From positions 401,177-465,176 of the forward strand of contig NZ_JVSP01000002.1 in NCBI RefSeq assembly GCF_001061665.1: 64,000 nucleotides of DNA, in the 5' to 3' direction. Below are positions 62,592 to 64,000 of the stretch, piece by piece (position 1 is the stretch's first letter; each line of letters begins with the position of its first letter). The position numbers were made by a program, and so were the translations under genes. The stretch is from Rothia mucilaginosa. Lineage in GTDB: Bacteria > Actinomycetota > Actinomycetes > Actinomycetales > Micrococcaceae. The notes under the pieces were generated by a model. It searched no databases. It had not been told where the DNA came from and was given only the letters and a program-made list of their open reading frames with translations.

Positions 62592-62622
62592 AGGTCGCAG
62601 GTTCAAATCCTGTCCCCGCAAC
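62592..62622 (+). repeat. Island attachment repeat, right
   Basis: 31 bases identical to the 3' end of tRNA-fMet (57045-57075) without the rest of a tRNA. It marks the right boundary of the island. Confidence 0.85.
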
Positions 62623-62626
62623 GGAT

Positions 62627-62660
62627 AACTCCCGATAGCTTAGCTATCGGGAGTTTTTTT
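62627..62660 (+). terminator. Ancestral tRNA terminator after the right repeat
   Basis: A perfect 13-bp stem (AACTCCCGATAGC and complement), 3-base loop and seven T. By the integration model it was the original terminator of the tRNA gene. Confidence 0.88.
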
Positions 62661-62947
62661 ATGCCCGGAATCGGCTGTGCTGTCGATTCTAGCTATGACC
62701 GTACGGTTCTTTACCCCGGCCCTTTGAATGTTCGGGCACTGACCGGTTGGATGCCGGCTTATACGGCCCCGATTTGATTGAGTTCCGATATGGCAGAGCG
62801 TGACCTGGCTGAGCGGGGAGAGGGCGTGTTGCACGCGATGGTTTGCACCCTGTATCGAACCCGGCTCGGCTAACCGGAGGGGTCTGCGCTGTGCGCAATG
62901 GTTTGCACCCCATGCCGTACTTGATGCGGCTGTCTCGGTATAGTCTC

Positions 62948-63007
62948 TTGGCGCAATTCATCTTGGCACAATTCATCTTGACGCAAACCGCCTCGGCGCA
63001 GTTACCT
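62948..63007. repeat. Degenerate 15-bp tandem repeat
   Basis: Four successive 15-base units, beginning TTGGCGCAATTCATC and TTGGCACAATTCATC, with growing divergence in the last two. Confidence 0.65.
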
Positions 63008-63863
63008 CGACATAGGCGTCTAGCGGGAGCTCCCCAGCTGTCTCTGGGGGCTCTGTCGTCTCTAACTTGTTCCGAAATCTCGTGGTCGCAGATGGGTGTC
63101 TTGCTGGCCCTTATCCCCGTGCTCGTTGGTCGGTCCAGAATATCCCGCTCTTCTCCCTCCAGCTTCTCTTCTCCTCTTTCCAAATTCTCTGAGTTTGTCA
63201 GTCGGACCAGTAGTGATCGGATTGACGGTGGGGAAAAATTGGGGCTTCGGGGCGGCTCCTCGAAGGAGTTCGAAGGAGTCAAAATGCTTCCTTGTCGAGG
63301 CACTCGGAATCGTGCGCATGGAGGCCGGTGAGCTGCTATGAACTCCCCGAAAGGACATTTTTACCTCATGCCAGAACCGGAATATGCGATATGTTCTCTA
63401 TATTCCCGGTTGAGAAATCAGTCGATTTACCCCGGAATTCTGCGGATTTTGGTGCAAAAATGGCTAAAAACCGCAAAAATTAACTCGGAAAGTGATTGTC
63501 CTCACAATAAAACTCTAAAGCCTGGAGTGAATGTTTTGAATAGAGCTCAAAAAACGCTCAAAAACCGCGAAAAATCAAGGCAAAACCCCTCATTCAACCG
63601 TCGGTTGAACCCATGTCATTCTCAACTTAAACCTTAGAAAAAGTTTAGGCTTAGGGTTAGTATTTTGCGAGGGGGTAAAAATGCTCCAAAAAACCGTTAG
63701 AAAAGGCTTTTTGACCTGGTAGCTTTGAGTACATGGTTACCACGGTCCGCCGCGCAGGTCATCGGACTGACCCCGCACAAACCATCGCATGAGGACATCC
63801 CCGCCACGAGCACGGGATGGTGATGGACAAACCAAAGCGGTGCCAAAACCGCAGGCCGACCGC

Positions 63864-63884
63864 CTATAGGCTTCTCACCTATAG
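63864..63884. other. Hairpin in the leader of the last gene
   Basis: CTATAGG-7-CCTATAG; a further GCGGT-6-ACCGC hairpin lies just upstream near 63836-63851. Possible structured 5' leader. Confidence 0.4.
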
Positions 63885-63949
63885 ATCACCTATCACTCAA
63901 CCACTCACGGGCGTTCACGCCCCAGAAACACCAACAACGAGGACACCCC

Positions 63950-64000
63950 ATGGCACTTCGCCCCCGCACCGTTAAGGCAGGCTCTCTCGCGGCTATTGCC
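63950..64000 (+). CDS. Partial gene, probable secreted protein
   Basis: Only 17 codons (MALRPRTVKAGSLAAIA) before the window ends. Basic residues followed by a hydrophobic run suggest a signal peptide. GAGGA lies 6-7 nt before the ATG. Family unknown. Confidence 0.55.
   Translation, partial: MALRPRTVKAGSLAAIA

Larger units (their letters stand above)
62485..63949. other. Precursor promoter region, island right junction and gene-poor DNA
   Basis: About 1.46 kb. 62485-62591 holds inverted repeats and a TATCAT box for the precursor ORF. 62592-62622 is the right attachment repeat, then the ancestral tRNA terminator. 62700-63340 has open frames without conserved features and decayed 15-bp repeats; 63350-63720 is AT-rich; 63830-63890 has small hairpins before the last gene. 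Confidence 0.45.

Noticed and set aside
62592-62622. A second tRNA gene
   Set aside because: Only the T-arm and acceptor 3' side are present; there is no D-arm or anticodon arm. It is an attachment-site repeat.
62689-63331. Overlapping open frames of 162 and 204 codons on opposite strands
   Set aside because: Both are low-complexity, run across degenerate 15-bp repeats, and show no domain or good ribosome site.
63700-63949. c-di-AMP (ydaO/yuaA-type) riboswitch before a cell-wall gene
   Set aside because: The conserved core segments I know for this class are not visible; only generic hairpins are.

Overview
The window is high-GC actinobacterial chromosome, most likely from the Micrococcaceae and probably Rothia (inference from gene content; no database search was possible). 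Supporting signs are a coproporphyrin-type heme cluster with HemQ, an AdnA/AdnB-like helicase-nuclease pair, a DUF3107 protein, an UPF0182 protein, a succinylase-type DapD, and many start codons preceded by a -10 box at leaderless distance.

Layout. 1-3.3 kb: a gluABCD-like glutamate/amino-acid ABC uptake operon on the minus strand. 3.6-7.2 kb: galE, then divergent dapD and dapE of lysine/peptidoglycan biosynthesis. 7.4-9.8 kb: a small membrane protein, a PIG-V-like mannosyltransferase and tatB. 9.9-14.3 kb: an overlapping minus operon (MgtE-N/CBS protein, DUF1003 protein, Mrp) divergent from a general-stress-type protein. 14.5-21 kb: aminopeptidase P, a PHP phosphoesterase, an orphan beta-class DNA methyltransferase, a DEAD-box RNA helicase and DUF3107.

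21.2-34.1 kb is a nearly complete heme locus: hemA on the minus strand, divergent hemE-hemY-hemQ-hemH-hemC-hemD-hemB, and hemL followed by an unknown membrane protein. HemA/HemL make aminolevulinate from glutamyl-tRNA, HemB/C/D/E make coproporphyrinogen, and HemY/HemH/HemQ finish through coproheme. 34.3-36.5 kb: a ThrE-type exporter and a DnaQ-like exonuclease. 36.7-56.7 kb: a DNA-repair and proteolysis block (adnA, adnB, an APH-like kinase, a UvrD2-like helicase, a YgjP-type metallopeptidase, a DUF2342 protein, a PDZ-Lon S16 protease, UPF0182) whose order resembles other actinobacteria.

57.0-62.6 kb is the accessory part. An initiator tRNA gene has its last 31 bases repeated 5.5 kb away, marking an integrated island without an integrase. 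The island holds an iteron-like repeat field, an IS256-family element, a protoglobin gene with a truncated ogt-like remnant, transposase debris, an immunity-type ABC transporter (ATPase plus two permeases) and, just inside the right junction, a Cys-rich ORF resembling a nisin/microbisporicin-type lantibiotic precursor. No lanthipeptide-modifying enzymes are present. Beyond it lie 1.3 kb with no convincing gene and the first 17 codons of a probable secreted protein.

Operons are separated by strong hairpins, several of them shared by convergent genes. Eleven genes have a -10-like hexamer 6-9 nt before the start codon and no usable Shine-Dalgarno sequence.
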